This document shows positions 44,300-53,470 of a stretch of DNA of 64,000 bases, piece after piece. Source of the DNA: CAZFER01 sp964517495 (GTDB lineage: Bacteria > Hinthialibacterota > Hinthialibacteria > Hinthialibacterales > Hinthialibacteraceae); NCBI GenBank assembly GCA_964517495.1, contig CAZFER010000003.1:1-64000 (forward strand), written 5' to 3'. The notes beneath the pieces were generated by a model, which was not told the origin of the DNA, made no database searches, and saw nothing but the letters and a program-made list of their open reading frames with translations. Each line of letters starts with the position of its first letter. Position 1 is the first letter of the stretch. A program made the translations under genes and the position numbers.

Positions 44300-45216
44300 T
44301 ATTCTTGCTCAGTCAATAAGGATAACATTTCCTCTTTGAAAGACGTTTGGGTGATGACACGGACCGCCTGGACAGCATCATAATTTAATGCCGGCTCGAC
44401 CACCAATTTCCCCTGAAAGGTGGCGTCGGTAATGGTGCCGGCCAATATATTTTCAGGATAAACCATGCCGGTTCCCGAAGTAAACACCTTCATTCCGGCG
44501 TCGGGTTTTCGCATTTCATCGCCGGGGAACACAAGGTGTTCATCTGTCAAAATCAGGGAATCACCTTGATCGGTACCTTGCAACACCGCTTCGTAAGGGG
44601 TTCCTTCGATTTGAACACCGATGGCACTGCCAGGATCGGTAAGCGGTTGGACTTTGGCGAAATGATTGGTGACTTGAATGGTTCGCCCAACCACGGCCTG
44701 GCCGGAGCAAACCATCATATTAATATCCACTCCGTCCTTTTTACCTCTGTTTATAATCAGGCTTTTGGTAAGACGGTTATCTCGTCCAGTAACCACCGCA
44801 ATCACAGAGGGAAATTCATTTTCTTCTTTGGAAAATTGCAGCGCTTCAACAAAGCCTTCATGCTTGCGAAGTTTATAACGGAGTTCGAGGATCTCTTTTT
44901 CGTAAAGGGCCAATTTGTCTTTTAATTCAGACAGTTCTTTTTGTGCATTAAAATTACCAACAAAAAAATTAATCCAGCCATCCACCATATTTTTCCCTTT
45001 TTGCAGCAATGACATTGGCATATTGACAACACGGGAAAAGGGAAGTGAGGAGGAGCTGCCATGATCAGAGGTGGAATAGATCATTAACAGCATAGCGATA
45101 ATGACAAAAAATACACCAAGGGATTTTGGGCTTAGTAACCAGCTTCCCCCTTTTTTGCGGTTATAGGGTGGTTTAGGATCGTAACCAAATACCATACGCT
45201 TTATACCTACTGACAT
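44299..45216 (-). CDS. mreC: Rod shape-determining protein MreC
   Basis: This 305-aa protein has one N-terminal membrane helix (about 28-46), a periplasmic coiled coil (about 88-120, ELSELKDKLALYEKEILELR) and two beta-barrel domains (VIAVVTGRDNRLTKSLIINR, GVDINMMVCSGQAVVGRTIQ). MreC organises PBP2 and RodA around MreB. It is the second gene of the cluster, 98 bp downstream of mreB. Confidence 0.94.
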   Translation of the reverse strand: MSVGIKRMVFGYDPKPPYNRKKGGSWLLSPKSLGVFFVIIAMLLMIYSTSDHGSSSSLPFSRVVNMPMSLLQKGKNMVDGWINFFVGNFNAQKELSELKDKLALYEKEILELRYKLRKHEGFVEALQFSKEENEFPSVIAVVTGRDNRLTKSLIINRGKKDGVDINMMVCSGQAVVGRTIQVTNHFAKVQPLTDPGSAIGVQIEGTPYEAVLQGTDQGDSLILTDEHLVFPGDEMRKPDAGMKVFTSGTGMVYPENILAGTITDATFQGKLVVEPALNYDAVQAVRVITQTSFKEEMLSLLTEQE

Positions 45217-45314
45217 CTAAAGCTGTATAAAATAAATCGTTCAATGACAGTCCAAAAAATTGCCTTCAATTTATGAGTGTTGCATCAAAAATGAAGACCT
45301 ATTAATAGACCATC

Positions 45315-46352
45315 TTAAATGTTTTCCGTGGTTTGAATCACGGAACGTAAACGATCCATTTCATCCAGGGCCTTGCCTGTTCCCATCACCACGCAAGTTA
45401 ATGGGTCATCAGCGACCAAAACAGGCAGGCCGGTTTCATCGGCGATTAAGGTTTCCAATCCTCGTAACAGTGATCCTCCCCCAGCCAGCATTATACCACG
45501 TTCCATGATATCGGCAGCCAATTCGGGAGGGGTTTCTTCCAGTGCGACTTTGACGATATCAACAATCGCACTGATTGGTTCCTGCAGGCATTCACGGATT
45601 TCCTCCGAGGTGATGCGGACGGTTTTAGGGAGACCGTTAATCAAGTCGCGTCCTTTAATGTCAATGCTTTGTTCTTCACCCAATTTTTTAGCAGAACCGA
45701 TTCCAATTTTGATCATTTCGGCGGTACGTTCACCGATCATCAGGTTATAGTTCTTTTTAATATGGGAGATGATCGCATCATCCAATTCATCACCGGCAAC
45801 TCGAATCGATCGTGAAACGACCAAACCGGACAAGGAGATGACCGCCACTTCGGTGGTTCCTCCACCAATATCAACGATCATGTTGCCTGATGCTTCTGCC
45901 ACCGGTAATCCTGCGCCGATGGCGGCAGCCATGGGTTCTTCGATCAGCATCACTTCACGGGCACCGGCGCTGATGGCGGAATCTTTAACCGCCCGCCGTT
46001 CAACACTGGTAATGCCGGAAGGAACGCAGATCATAATGCGGGGATTAACCATGCGGGTTCGATTATGCACTTTATTGATAAAGTACCGAAGCATGGCTTC
46101 TGTCACTTCAAAATCAGCTATCACTCCATCCTTCATGGGACGGATAGCCACAATATTGCCGGGGGTACGGCCCAGCATATTCTTGGCTTCGCTTCCAACA
46201 GCCAACACCTGGTTGGTTCCTTTAACAATGGCGACGACCGAGGGTTCACACAGAACTATTCCCTGACCTTTAACATAAACCAATGTGTTGGCTGTCCCGA
46301 GATCAATTCCCAAATCTCGAGAAAAAAATCCTTTTATGCGAGAAAAAAGCAT
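45315..46352 (-). CDS. mreB: Rod shape-determining protein MreB (actin homologue)
   Basis: This 345-aa bacterial actin forms membrane-bound filaments that guide wall synthesis. Phosphate-binding loops are clear: DLGIDLGTANTLVYVKGQGI (about 13-32) and IVDIGGGTTEVAVISL (about 160-175). The connecting and adenosine motifs (LAGGGSLLRGLETLI) are also present. The ATG at 46352 has GGGAG at 8-9 nt; an in-frame TTG 15 nt upstream is rejected. The first gene of mreB-mreC-mreD-mrdA-rodA. The leader contains a hairpin at 46407-46440. Confidence 0.96.
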   Translation of the reverse strand: MLFSRIKGFFSRDLGIDLGTANTLVYVKGQGIVLCEPSVVAIVKGTNQVLAVGSEAKNMLGRTPGNIVAIRPMKDGVIADFEVTEAMLRYFINKVHNRTRMVNPRIMICVPSGITSVERRAVKDSAISAGAREVMLIEEPMAAAIGAGLPVAEASGNMIVDIGGGTTEVAVISLSGLVVSRSIRVAGDELDDAIISHIKKNYNLMIGERTAEMIKIGIGSAKKLGEEQSIDIKGRDLINGLPKTVRITSEEIRECLQEPISAIVDIVKVALEETPPELAADIMERGIMLAGGGSLLRGLETLIADETGLPVLVADDPLTCVVMGTGKALDEMDRLRSVIQTTENI

Positions 46353-46915
46353 GGAACGCTCTCCCAATTCATTAGCGAACCGAAATCGGTTCTCAACTCA
46401 AACCTTAAGGTAGTATTTCAAAGAAAAATACTATACCTTTTTATTCCAAATCCTATAGTGCAAAACTGGCAGAAAACCGGGGTTTTCAGACAAACATGAC
46501 ATTAAAAACTTTTTATGATTCAACACTTGCGTTCGGATAGTTCAAAAGCATTATAGCCCGTAACAATTAATACGTGTATTCTGAACGAATATGTAGAGAA
46601 ATAAAAGCCTTCTCTAACGGAAAAATGATTTAAAACATTATACATCTATTGAATCAATTTGCATACTTTAATTGCAATTAGTTTCAAAAAATTTCAATTT
46701 ACGGTATTTTTTCACTTCAGAATCATGAACAATATATTACATTTTTTTGTAATAAGCAAAGATAACTGGCTCACGTAAGTATTTTCTGATTAGCAGATGG
46801 AAGTGAAAATGGAAACAAGTAATGTCAGAATAATATGTTTTGGTTGCATAAATTCAATTGGTTTAAATATGGCCAATATGAATCTTAAATGGTTAAATGA
46901 AACAGAAGCTCAGTT
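46353..46915. other. 563-bp AT-rich gap upstream of mreB
   Basis: This divergent region must hold the mreB promoter. It contains an imperfect inverted repeat (AAGGTAGTATTT at 46407-46418 against AAATACTATACCTTT at 46426-46440), which would form a hairpin in the mreB leader. It also has a small palindrome (TATTACA / TGTAATA, 46735-46754, loop of six T). No gene or consensus promoter stood out. Confidence 0.5.
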
Positions 46916-47482
46916 ATGAACGAAAAAGGCTTTACACAAGAAGAGTCAAATATTGAGAATCGAAGTGATCGATCGAGACGACAAATCTTCCATCCTTCTC
47001 ATTCGTCTGAACTTATCGACTCTGAAGATCAAGGGGATGATTTTAAGGCGTTGGGGAAAACACCTGTGTTTAAATGGACAGTCATAACTGCGTTTATATC
47101 AGCAATAATGGGTGGGATATATTTTGAATTGCAATGGTTTGTTTCCATTCTTCCCCCCGGGATTTTACCATTGCGGAATTATGTGGGACTGTTATTTTTT
47201 GCGCTTTTGGCTCTTTTATGCGTATCGGTCTCCGGAGCGGTTTTATTCCAGGGAATGAAAAACCGGAACTGGAATGATAATGAAAGCGTCGTGTTTTACG
47301 GAGGGGTGGTTTTGGCGTTGATTTTTCTGTTGACGGGGATGCAATTTTATCTATTTGAGATTTTTAATGGGGGAAATATTTATTTGTTTTATTTTGTGAA
47401 ATTGGGAAATCTTTTATTGCTGATTGGTTTTTTAGTATATGCTGTTCGGCAGGAGTTTAAACGGAAGAAAAAAGGTAATTAG
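46916..47482 (+). CDS. Uncharacterised four-helix membrane protein
   Basis: This 188-aa protein is not recognised. A polar N-terminus (about 1-55) rich in Ser, Arg and Asp precedes four hydrophobic helices (about 58-78, 88-112, 125-145 and 155-178) and a short basic tail (RQEFKRKKKGN), which suggests a cytoplasmic C-terminus. No ribosome-binding site is obvious. It is convergent with the glycan-lipid transferase gene that follows. Confidence 0.55.
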   Translation: MNEKGFTQEESNIENRSDRSRRQIFHPSHSSELIDSEDQGDDFKALGKTPVFKWTVITAFISAIMGGIYFELQWFVSILPPGILPLRNYVGLLFFALLALLCVSVSGAVLFQGMKNRNWNDNESVVFYGGVVLALIFLLTGMQFYLFEIFNGGNIYLFYFVKLGNLLLLIGFLVYAVRQEFKRKKKGN

Positions 47483-47505
47483 CCGTTAGGCGGATTGTAT
47501 TGCTA

Positions 47506-48630
47506 CTATTTTTTGTGGTTATTGTTGTTATTGATATGCTCGAGCATGGTGATAATGATGAACACAATAATAGTTTGGGTTAAAACCACATAAGCACCAA
47601 AGGCCTGATTGATGATTGGCAAGACCAGTGCCGCACTCCCCACACACAAGGTCACCAGGTGGATGAAGAACACCGCCCGGCGATGGCTCATTCCCAGTGC
47701 CACCAAGCGATGAGAGAAATGGTTTTTGTCGCCAACAAAGATGGGCTTCCCATTTTTAATCCGGATGAGAACCACTGATAGGGTGTCAAAAATAGGGACT
47801 GCCAGGATGACGACAGGCATCACCACAGCCCAGCCGGTGGCGATGTTTGTGCCTGTTTGATAAAAAGTGGATTGAACCGTTAAAGCGGCCACCATGTAGC
47901 CTAAGGTCATTGATCCTGCATCCCCCATAAAGATACTTGATGGGTATAGGTTGTAACGCAAAAAACCTGCGATTGATCCGGCTAACACGAAAGTGATAGA
48001 GGTAAGGAACACCTGTTTACCGATGATAAAGGTTGAAATGCCTAACAAAATAAGGGCGATCATGGCTACGCCACCCGAAAGGCCATCCATGTTATCTAAC
48101 AGGTTGAATGAATTGGCTATAAGGACAATCCAAAATAGTGTTAAACAGAAGTTGAAAAAGGTATAATTTATAAATAAAGCAATCTGAATATCACACCAAT
48201 ATAAGATCACAGCGGCAATAACCTGGCCGAGAAGTTTGGCCCAAGGTTGAAGTCCGAAACGGTCGTCAATCAAGCCAATAGTAAATATAAGGGCTGCTCC
48301 ACTCAACAAGCCGATTAATTGTTGATAAACCCGTACAACCCCGGCGGTTTCCATTGCCAGAGTGGAAAGTTGGGATATGATCCAGTTTTCAGAAGTAAAT
48401 TGTATGCCCGCTATCCAATTTAAGATGAGCAGATCACCAATAACAATGATAAGAAAGCTGATAAAAATAGCTGCTCCACCTAGAAGTGGTTTGGGTTGAT
48501 GGTGAACTTTGCGTTCACCGGGATGATCAATAAAACCCAATTTGGGTGCGATTTTCCGCACAACTGGTGTTAAAAGAACAGCGAGGAGGAAACCCTCGAA
48601 GAATAATATTAAGAAATGGTACCATTCCAT
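47506..48630 (-). CDS. Undecaprenyl-phosphate sugar-1-phosphate transferase (WecA/TagO-like)
   Basis: This 374-aa polyprenyl-phosphate N-acetylhexosamine-1-phosphate transferase (MraY/WecA superfamily) starts lipid-linked surface polysaccharides by loading GlcNAc-1-P or a related sugar onto undecaprenyl phosphate. About ten helices are visible. Catalytic motifs: LLDNMDGLSGG (DNxDG), SSIFMGDAGSMTLGY and the FVGDKNHFSHRLVALGMSHR loop, which fits WecA/TagO better than MraY. An in-frame GTG 27 nt upstream (48657) is possible; the ATG at 48630 starts just before the first helix. Neither has a clear ribosome-binding site. Confidence 0.88.
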   Translation of the reverse strand: MEWYHFLILFFEGFLLAVLLTPVVRKIAPKLGFIDHPGERKVHHQPKPLLGGAAIFISFLIIVIGDLLILNWIAGIQFTSENWIISQLSTLAMETAGVVRVYQQLIGLLSGAALIFTIGLIDDRFGLQPWAKLLGQVIAAVILYWCDIQIALFINYTFFNFCLTLFWIVLIANSFNLLDNMDGLSGGVAMIALILLGISTFIIGKQVFLTSITFVLAGSIAGFLRYNLYPSSIFMGDAGSMTLGYMVAALTVQSTFYQTGTNIATGWAVVMPVVILAVPIFDTLSVVLIRIKNGKPIFVGDKNHFSHRLVALGMSHRRAVFFIHLVTLCVGSAALVLPIINQAFGAYVVLTQTIIVFIIITMLEHINNNNNHKK

Positions 48631-48928
48631 TGTATTCGACCAAGATTTATAAATCACACTTCAAAAATATAGGCTGTTATGATTTTAACTATAATGAAGC
48701 CGCGAAAATTACACAAGGAAAAGACTCTCTTCCCTCTTAATTTCGGTTCATCTGTTTCAAAATTGAGACAATTTGTATTTTTTGAACAACATTGGGGGGG
48801 GGTAATTCAATCGCAACAAATGATTGTATTCTCTAGAATTAACTCTTGGCATGATAATTGAGTATTGTTTTTTGGCCCTGAAAGAATATAATTTAGGTGC
48901 GGAAACGTTAGTTGAAAAAGGATAAATT

Positions 48929-49903
48929 ATGCCGACTCGAAGTTCTTCCATGAAGAAGAAGAAAAGCATGCTGTTGTCACTATCTCAATTGACAAAAGCG
49001 GCTTTATATCGTATTGCTCAAAAAGTTAAGATGCCTCGTCGCAGTGTGATGACGAAATCCGAATTGATTAATGCATTGTCAAAACGGGAGGAGGAGGTTT
49101 CGATGATTATGGAGGGATCAAAATCCAAACCACAACAAAAACCATCTGAAAAAGCGGTTGCCTCAGTTACTCCATTAGAAACCAAACCGAAGGATCTACC
49201 TGAAGAAAAAAGGGAAGTTACCCTCGAGGCAACTTCTTCACCATTACCAACAGAAGAACCACCTGTGAATAAAGAAGAGCCAAAACATATTTGGAAGGGT
49301 GAAGAAGGACCCGAGTTGCCACGTGCCTATAACAAAACCAAACTGCATGCTTTGCCTCGAGATCCTCATTGGGCTTATGTGTATTGGGAAATATGCCAGG
49401 AGACCCGAGAAGCCATCCTGCAAGAGGAGGGGGAATGGTTTTTCGATGTGGCCACCCCTATATTGCGTGTATTTGGAGAAGAGAATGAATTGGTAGAGGA
49501 AATTCCTATTTTGTTTGATGCCGGGAATTGGTATGTTTCATTGCCTTCAGATAAAGTATACGAATTTGAGATTGGGTTGATTCGGGATAACGGTAGTTTT
49601 CGATCATTGGCTCGTTCTAATCGAATTTTCCTTCCTCCTTCAAAACCCAGTGACGCCACCGATGAAGAGTGGGCGGTTATGGAAGAGCGATTTGAAGAGA
49701 TGCTTGCCCTTTCTGGAGGATTCGATGTTCCTTCTTCAGCAGGTGGCTCAGAACAAATGGTCCGGCATATACTGCGACATCGTGCAAGAATGCCTTGGAC
49801 TGTTGAATTGCATGATATTCAATCATCTCATGTGTTGCCGTCATCTCATTCGATGCCCTCTTCCCACTCATTACCATGGTCACATTCGAGAGCGAAAAAA
49901 TGA
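48929..49903 (+). CDS. DUF4912 protein with Rho-N-like N-terminus and Ser-His repeat tail
   Basis: This 324-aa soluble protein has three parts. Residues about 15-50 (LLSLSQLTKAALYRIAQKVK, then MTKSELINALSKRE) resemble a Rho N-terminal or SAP-like helical domain. Residues about 108-235 match DUF4912 (LPRDPHWAYVYWEICQETRE, FDAGNWYVSLPSDKVYEFEI). The last 20 residues carry three copies of SSH-x-(L/M)-P or WSHS (SSHVLPSSHSMPSSHSLPW). In other bacteria DUF4912 genes often sit by glycogen-related GH57 genes; none is here. AAAGGA is well placed before the ATG. Function unknown. Confidence 0.8.
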   Translation: MPTRSSSMKKKKSMLLSLSQLTKAALYRIAQKVKMPRRSVMTKSELINALSKREEEVSMIMEGSKSKPQQKPSEKAVASVTPLETKPKDLPEEKREVTLEATSSPLPTEEPPVNKEEPKHIWKGEEGPELPRAYNKTKLHALPRDPHWAYVYWEICQETREAILQEEGEWFFDVATPILRVFGEENELVEEIPILFDAGNWYVSLPSDKVYEFEIGLIRDNGSFRSLARSNRIFLPPSKPSDATDEEWAVMEERFEEMLALSGGFDVPSSAGGSEQMVRHILRHRARMPWTVELHDIQSSHVLPSSHSMPSSHSLPWSHSRAKK

Positions 49904-49919
49904 GATCAGGGTAAAGACT

Positions 49920-51581
49920 TTAGGGGAAGCGGTTTTCAGCCATTTTTATAACACCCAGGGAACGGGGTGGCATGTCAAAAACAATGCTGTTTTCCGTTAT
50001 GGCTAGCTGCACAGCATGGTCATTGGGTATGGAGAAAAAGGTGTTTTGGGCATGCTGGCGTTCCGTTTCATTGAGTTCGTTGTGGAATATCACTTTAAAC
50101 TGAATGGCTTCATCGCGGAAATTTTCGATGGCGAGAACACCGTTGTCGAAGAGATAAAGTGCAGCTTTGGCTGGTCCTTCTATAGTGAAACCTAAAGGAC
50201 GAAGCAATTTCGTACGGAAAGCCTGTAATTGTGATTGATCGAGCTGGTATAAATCCCGAGGTTCTTCTGGAACATCAAACACCATAACGGAATCTGGTAT
50301 ATGGATGGAGTGGTTATCCAACAGACTTTTAAGGTTATTGGTGATAACAACGGGCTTGTTTTCCTCGATAAATTCATCAAACAGAGTGGGGAAAAAGTCG
50401 CTTTGCCAGCTTTGGGTAGCAAAAAAAGCGGATGAATAATCCGTATTGATGCGGCTGAGGGGAACGAGTGGTATGCCTAACATGCCGATAAAATCATAGA
50501 TATAAGGTTCACGTCCCGGTTTGCTGTTGGGGATTTTGGGGGCCAGAATGCCTGCCGGTTTTGATTCGGCAACCGCTTCAGACAGCATGAACAACGAGGG
50601 CATTTCTTTCATCAATCGTTCAATATTCGCTGCTCCACCGCCTTCAAGCAGGTCTCCATAATGAAACAGAAGGGCTTCTTTGGCCCCACCTAAAATGGTT
50701 TGGCGTGCCTGTTCAACATAAGTTGCAGGGCTGGTGCCATAGGTATCGAACCAACCGCCCCCGGTTTTTTCTCCCCCAATGTCGGTCAACCAGCGCATAA
50801 TATAAAAGGCTTCATATTGAGCCTTTCGTCCCCAACGTTCATTGTCAGGATCGCGGGTTTCGGTTCCCACCCAAATCCAATCAAACAAATCGGTTTGGGT
50901 TTCGACGTTGTACCCACGTTCATGAAAGCGGTCATACCATTGAGGATATTTAATAATGACCTCGACCTGGGGGTTTTCATTGCGGGCGGGGGTTAAAATA
51001 TGTTCCCGGCTGACGCGCAGCATTAAATCGCTACGGTATTCAGACCAGGATTGTTCCCCTTTGGCCTGGATGGATTGTTCGCTGGTATCATCGGTGAAGA
51101 GAAAATCATCGACCATGATCACATCAAAGAGAGAGGCAGCATATTTGAAGATTCTTCGGCATTCCGTCTGTGTTTCCGAAGCCTCATAATTGGAAACCAC
51201 TTTCCACCCGTTGGACGCTTTTCCCATACCAGTGGGGGTTACACACCCGGCAACATCCAAACCGGCTTGACGGAAGAGGTCCCGGGCTTGCACCAGTCGA
51301 TCCTTGTCAGCGGTAAAGCCATCACGAAAAACCTCAATAAACACACGGGTAATCCCATGTGTCTTGCACCATTCAATGGCCTTGCGCGTTTGATTTTCTG
51401 TATTTAAATAACGATGGACATCCTGAGCCGTAAAAAGCGTCGAAAATCGAAACGTGCGTTCGTATCCTTTCGCTCGCTCCCACATTCCTTTTTCTCCCTG
51501 CCATTCGCGGGCATCGCTCGTCAAATGAGAAAGGCTGACTATATTTATGAAGATACTCAAATTTAATATGATTCTAAACAT
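49920..51581 (-). CDS. Exported TIM-barrel glycosidase-like protein
   Basis: This 553-aa protein has a signal-like hydrophobic N-terminus (about 1-22). The middle looks like a TIM barrel (KAIEWCKTHGITRVFIEVFR, IMVDDFLFTDD, VEVIIKYPQWYDRF, FDWIWVGTETRDPD), where acidic residues at strand ends would suit a glycosidase. The last 200 residues form beta-rich domains. I do not recognise a named family; uncharacterised glycoside-hydrolase-like proteins of Planctomycetes and Bacteroidetes look similar. The gene is isolated, and its stop lies 17 bp after the convergent DUF4912 gene. No catalytic claim is made. Confidence 0.65.
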   Translation of the reverse strand: MFRIILNLSIFINIVSLSHLTSDAREWQGEKGMWERAKGYERTFRFSTLFTAQDVHRYLNTENQTRKAIEWCKTHGITRVFIEVFRDGFTADKDRLVQARDLFRQAGLDVAGCVTPTGMGKASNGWKVVSNYEASETQTECRRIFKYAASLFDVIMVDDFLFTDDTSEQSIQAKGEQSWSEYRSDLMLRVSREHILTPARNENPQVEVIIKYPQWYDRFHERGYNVETQTDLFDWIWVGTETRDPDNERWGRKAQYEAFYIMRWLTDIGGEKTGGGWFDTYGTSPATYVEQARQTILGGAKEALLFHYGDLLEGGGAANIERLMKEMPSLFMLSEAVAESKPAGILAPKIPNSKPGREPYIYDFIGMLGIPLVPLSRINTDYSSAFFATQSWQSDFFPTLFDEFIEENKPVVITNNLKSLLDNHSIHIPDSVMVFDVPEEPRDLYQLDQSQLQAFRTKLLRPLGFTIEGPAKAALYLFDNGVLAIENFRDEAIQFKVIFHNELNETERQHAQNTFFSIPNDHAVQLAITENSIVFDMPPRSLGVIKMAENRFP

Positions 51582-51804
51582 CAGTCATTGGTCCCCTTGG
51601 ACTATATAAATAGGGTATGCAAAATCCATATGAACGAATGGGCTTGGAATGGTTCACATGAGAATTAGAATGGAGTTAACCATTCATGCTTTGCATTTTC
51701 CTAAATAAAGCCATATTATATAGTTCTAATAGAAAATAGGTAATAAAAAATTTCATCCATGATCAAACAAAAGAATTTTAGTGCTGACCACGGAAATTGA
51801 ATAT

Positions 51805-51975
51805 ATGAAATTTAAAATATTTATCATCAGTATCATACTATTATTCAGTGTTCTTATTTTTTTTCAATTGTTAAAAAAGCGTAAGCGCCGACCGCCGCTT
51901 CCGCCAGAGCAAACCAAAGGTTGGACAAATAATACGATACGCAAGCAAGGGAAGTCCGGCGAGGGGATACGTTAA
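51805..51975 (+). CDS. Small single-helix membrane protein (56 aa)
   Basis: A 56-codon ORF starting MKFKIFIISIILLF, with one membrane helix (about 4-22), then a basic, proline-rich cytoplasmic-looking tail (KKRKRRPPLPPEQTKGW). A possible GTG start at 51781 adds eight polar residues that would break the topology. The ribosome-binding site is weak. It lies 18 bp upstream of the Rrf2 gene on the same strand. Function unknown. Confidence 0.45.
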   Translation: MKFKIFIISIILLFSVLIFFQLLKKRKRRPPLPPEQTKGWTNNTIRKQGKSGEGIR

Positions 51976-51993
51976 GGGAGCTAGATAGAAGCG

Positions 51994-52443
51994 TTGATAC
52001 GTTTTTCCAAAACAACGGATTATGCCTTGCGTGTTATGGCAGCACTTGCTTTGGCTGAGGATCAGCGTTTAAGTTTAAAAAATCTGGCTGAAGAAGAGAA
52101 AATACCGCGAAAATTTTTAGAGCATGTTATTCGGAATCTGAAAGAGGCGGATTTGGTCAGAAGCACGCCAGGACCGAAGGGGGGGTATCAATTGACCCGT
52201 TCACCCAATTTGATTTCCGTGGGGCAGATACTGCAGGCCATTCAAGGTCCTTTTTTACCTATTGAACGCCTGGTGGCTTCATCGCCGCCAGATCATTTGC
52301 GGGAGCCGATTGAACGTTTACGTATGGTTTTGAATGATATTCGGAGTTTTGCTCAGCAGCGCCTTGAATCATTGACCCTGGCTGATTTTGTTCAGGTTCG
52401 CAGCCTTGACGAAGCCCATGAAGCGTTGATGTATTATATTTGA
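51994..52443 (+). CDS. Rrf2-family transcriptional regulator without cysteine cluster
   Basis: This 149-aa winged-helix regulator belongs to the Rrf2 family (IscR, NsrR, RirA). FSKTTDYALRVMAALAL and GPKGGYQLTRSPNLISVGQIL (split here) are typical, and the recognition helix is near residue 45. The C-x5-7-C-x5-6-C region that binds an Fe-S cluster in IscR and NsrR has no cysteines, so it should sense something else. The start is TTG, with GGGAG about 13 nt upstream. The next gene is a small DUF4149-like membrane protein. Confidence 0.88.
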   Translation: MIRFSKTTDYALRVMAALALAEDQRLSLKNLAEEEKIPRKFLEHVIRNLKEADLVRSTPGPKGGYQLTRSPNLISVGQILQAIQGPFLPIERLVASSPPDHLREPIERLRMVLNDIRSFAQQRLESLTLADFVQVRSLDEAHEALMYYI

Positions 52444-52478
52444 TTGATTATCTTGATGTTTAACGAAAGAGGGTATTT

Positions 52479-52964
52479 ATGTTTATTTTGAGAAACATTT
52501 TGTTATTAATACCATTGGTTGTCTTCGTTGGCGGAGGCACAATCATTACATTTGTGGTAGCCCCAACCGTTTTTTCTCAACTGCAATCCCGTACTCAAAG
52601 TGGTAATATCGTGGGTTCGATCTTGTCTCAATTGGATATTATTATGCGTTGGGGATTGGGATTGATGGTGATGTCAGAGATCATTAAATATTTGTATTTG
52701 CCGTGGGAGAACCCCAAACGGGAGACGATTATCACCATACTGATTATTTTATTGTTGATTGTGTTATCATTTTCGATGTACATTGTCAGCCCTAAAATAG
52801 AGGAAATACGTTCTCAAATTCCTTCTTTTGATGACCTTTCCGAGGATAATCCATTGCGTAAACAATTTGGGATGTGGCATGGGATATCAATGCTGTGCAT
52901 GTCCGTTTCATTGTTGATTGGTACGGCAATATTGATTATTCATTTTGTTCCCAAGCAGTCTTGA
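52479..52964 (+). CDS. DUF4149-like membrane protein
   Basis: This 161-aa protein has four membrane helices (about 4-26, 52-72, 82-103 and 133-156). VVFVGGGTIITFVVAPTVFS with its helix-1 pattern and the C-terminal GMWHGISMLCMS match DUF4149 (TMEM205-like), whose role is unknown. AGAGGG lies about 6 nt before the ATG. It is followed within 3 bp by folK and then by a GT-C-like gene, so it heads a likely four-gene transcript with the Rrf2 gene or on its own. Confidence 0.75.
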   Translation: MFILRNILLLIPLVVFVGGGTIITFVVAPTVFSQLQSRTQSGNIVGSILSQLDIIMRWGLGLMVMSEIIKYLYLPWENPKRETIITILIILLLIVLSFSMYIVSPKIEEIRSQIPSFDDLSEDNPLRKQFGMWHGISMLCMSVSLLIGTAILIIHFVPKQS

Positions 52965-52967
52965 ACG

Positions 52968-53468
52968 ATGGAAAAAACAATTGCATATATTGCGTTGGGT
53001 TCCAATCTGGGAGATGGGCGGCGAAATCTTGATTTGGCCCTTGAACGATTAGCCGAAGTGGAAGGGATAAAATTGCTAAGGCGATCAGCCTACTATCAAA
53101 CCAAAGCCGAAGGGCTGGAGAAAAAGGCACCGGATTTTTATAACGGTGTTGTGGAAATTGAAACCAGCCTTACTCCACCTGCATTGCTGAACCATTTGTT
53201 GCAAATTGAAGAGAGCCTTGGCCGTCGCAGGGGTAATTCAAATCAACCTGAATCGAGGACCATTGATTTGGATATCCTTTTGTATGGCGAATTGATCGTT
53301 GATTCACCTGATTTACATATCCCCCACCCCCGGATGAACCAACGCTGGTTTGTTTTGAAACCCTTATCGGATTTGTGTCCTCATTGCCGTCTTCCTGGCT
53401 GCCATGAAACGGTTCAGCAAGCGCTTGACCGTGTTGAACATAGCCAATCACTTTATTCCCGGGATTAA
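52968..53468 (+). CDS. folK: 6-hydroxymethyl-7,8-dihydropterin pyrophosphokinase
   Basis: This 166-aa HPPK transfers pyrophosphate from ATP to the pterin precursor in folate synthesis. Signatures: AYIALGSNLGDGRRNLDLAL at the N-terminus and ESRTIDLDILLYG with the metal-binding Asp pair (about 94-106), then HPRMNQRWFVLKPL. Length is normal. It starts 3 bp after the DUF4149 stop and ends 2 bp before the next gene. No folP or folB is adjacent. Confidence 0.96.
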   Translation: MEKTIAYIALGSNLGDGRRNLDLALERLAEVEGIKLLRRSAYYQTKAEGLEKKAPDFYNGVVEIETSLTPPALLNHLLQIEESLGRRRGNSNQPESRTIDLDILLYGELIVDSPDLHIPHPRMNQRWFVLKPLSDLCPHCRLPGCHETVQQALDRVEHSQSLYSRD

Positions 53469-53470
53469 CA

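Noticed and set aside
49830..49890. Short tandem repeat in the DUF4912 gene considered as a CRISPR-like array
   Set aside because: Units are about 18 bp, in frame and encode Ser-His-rich peptide repeats; there are no spacers of CRISPR type and no cas genes.
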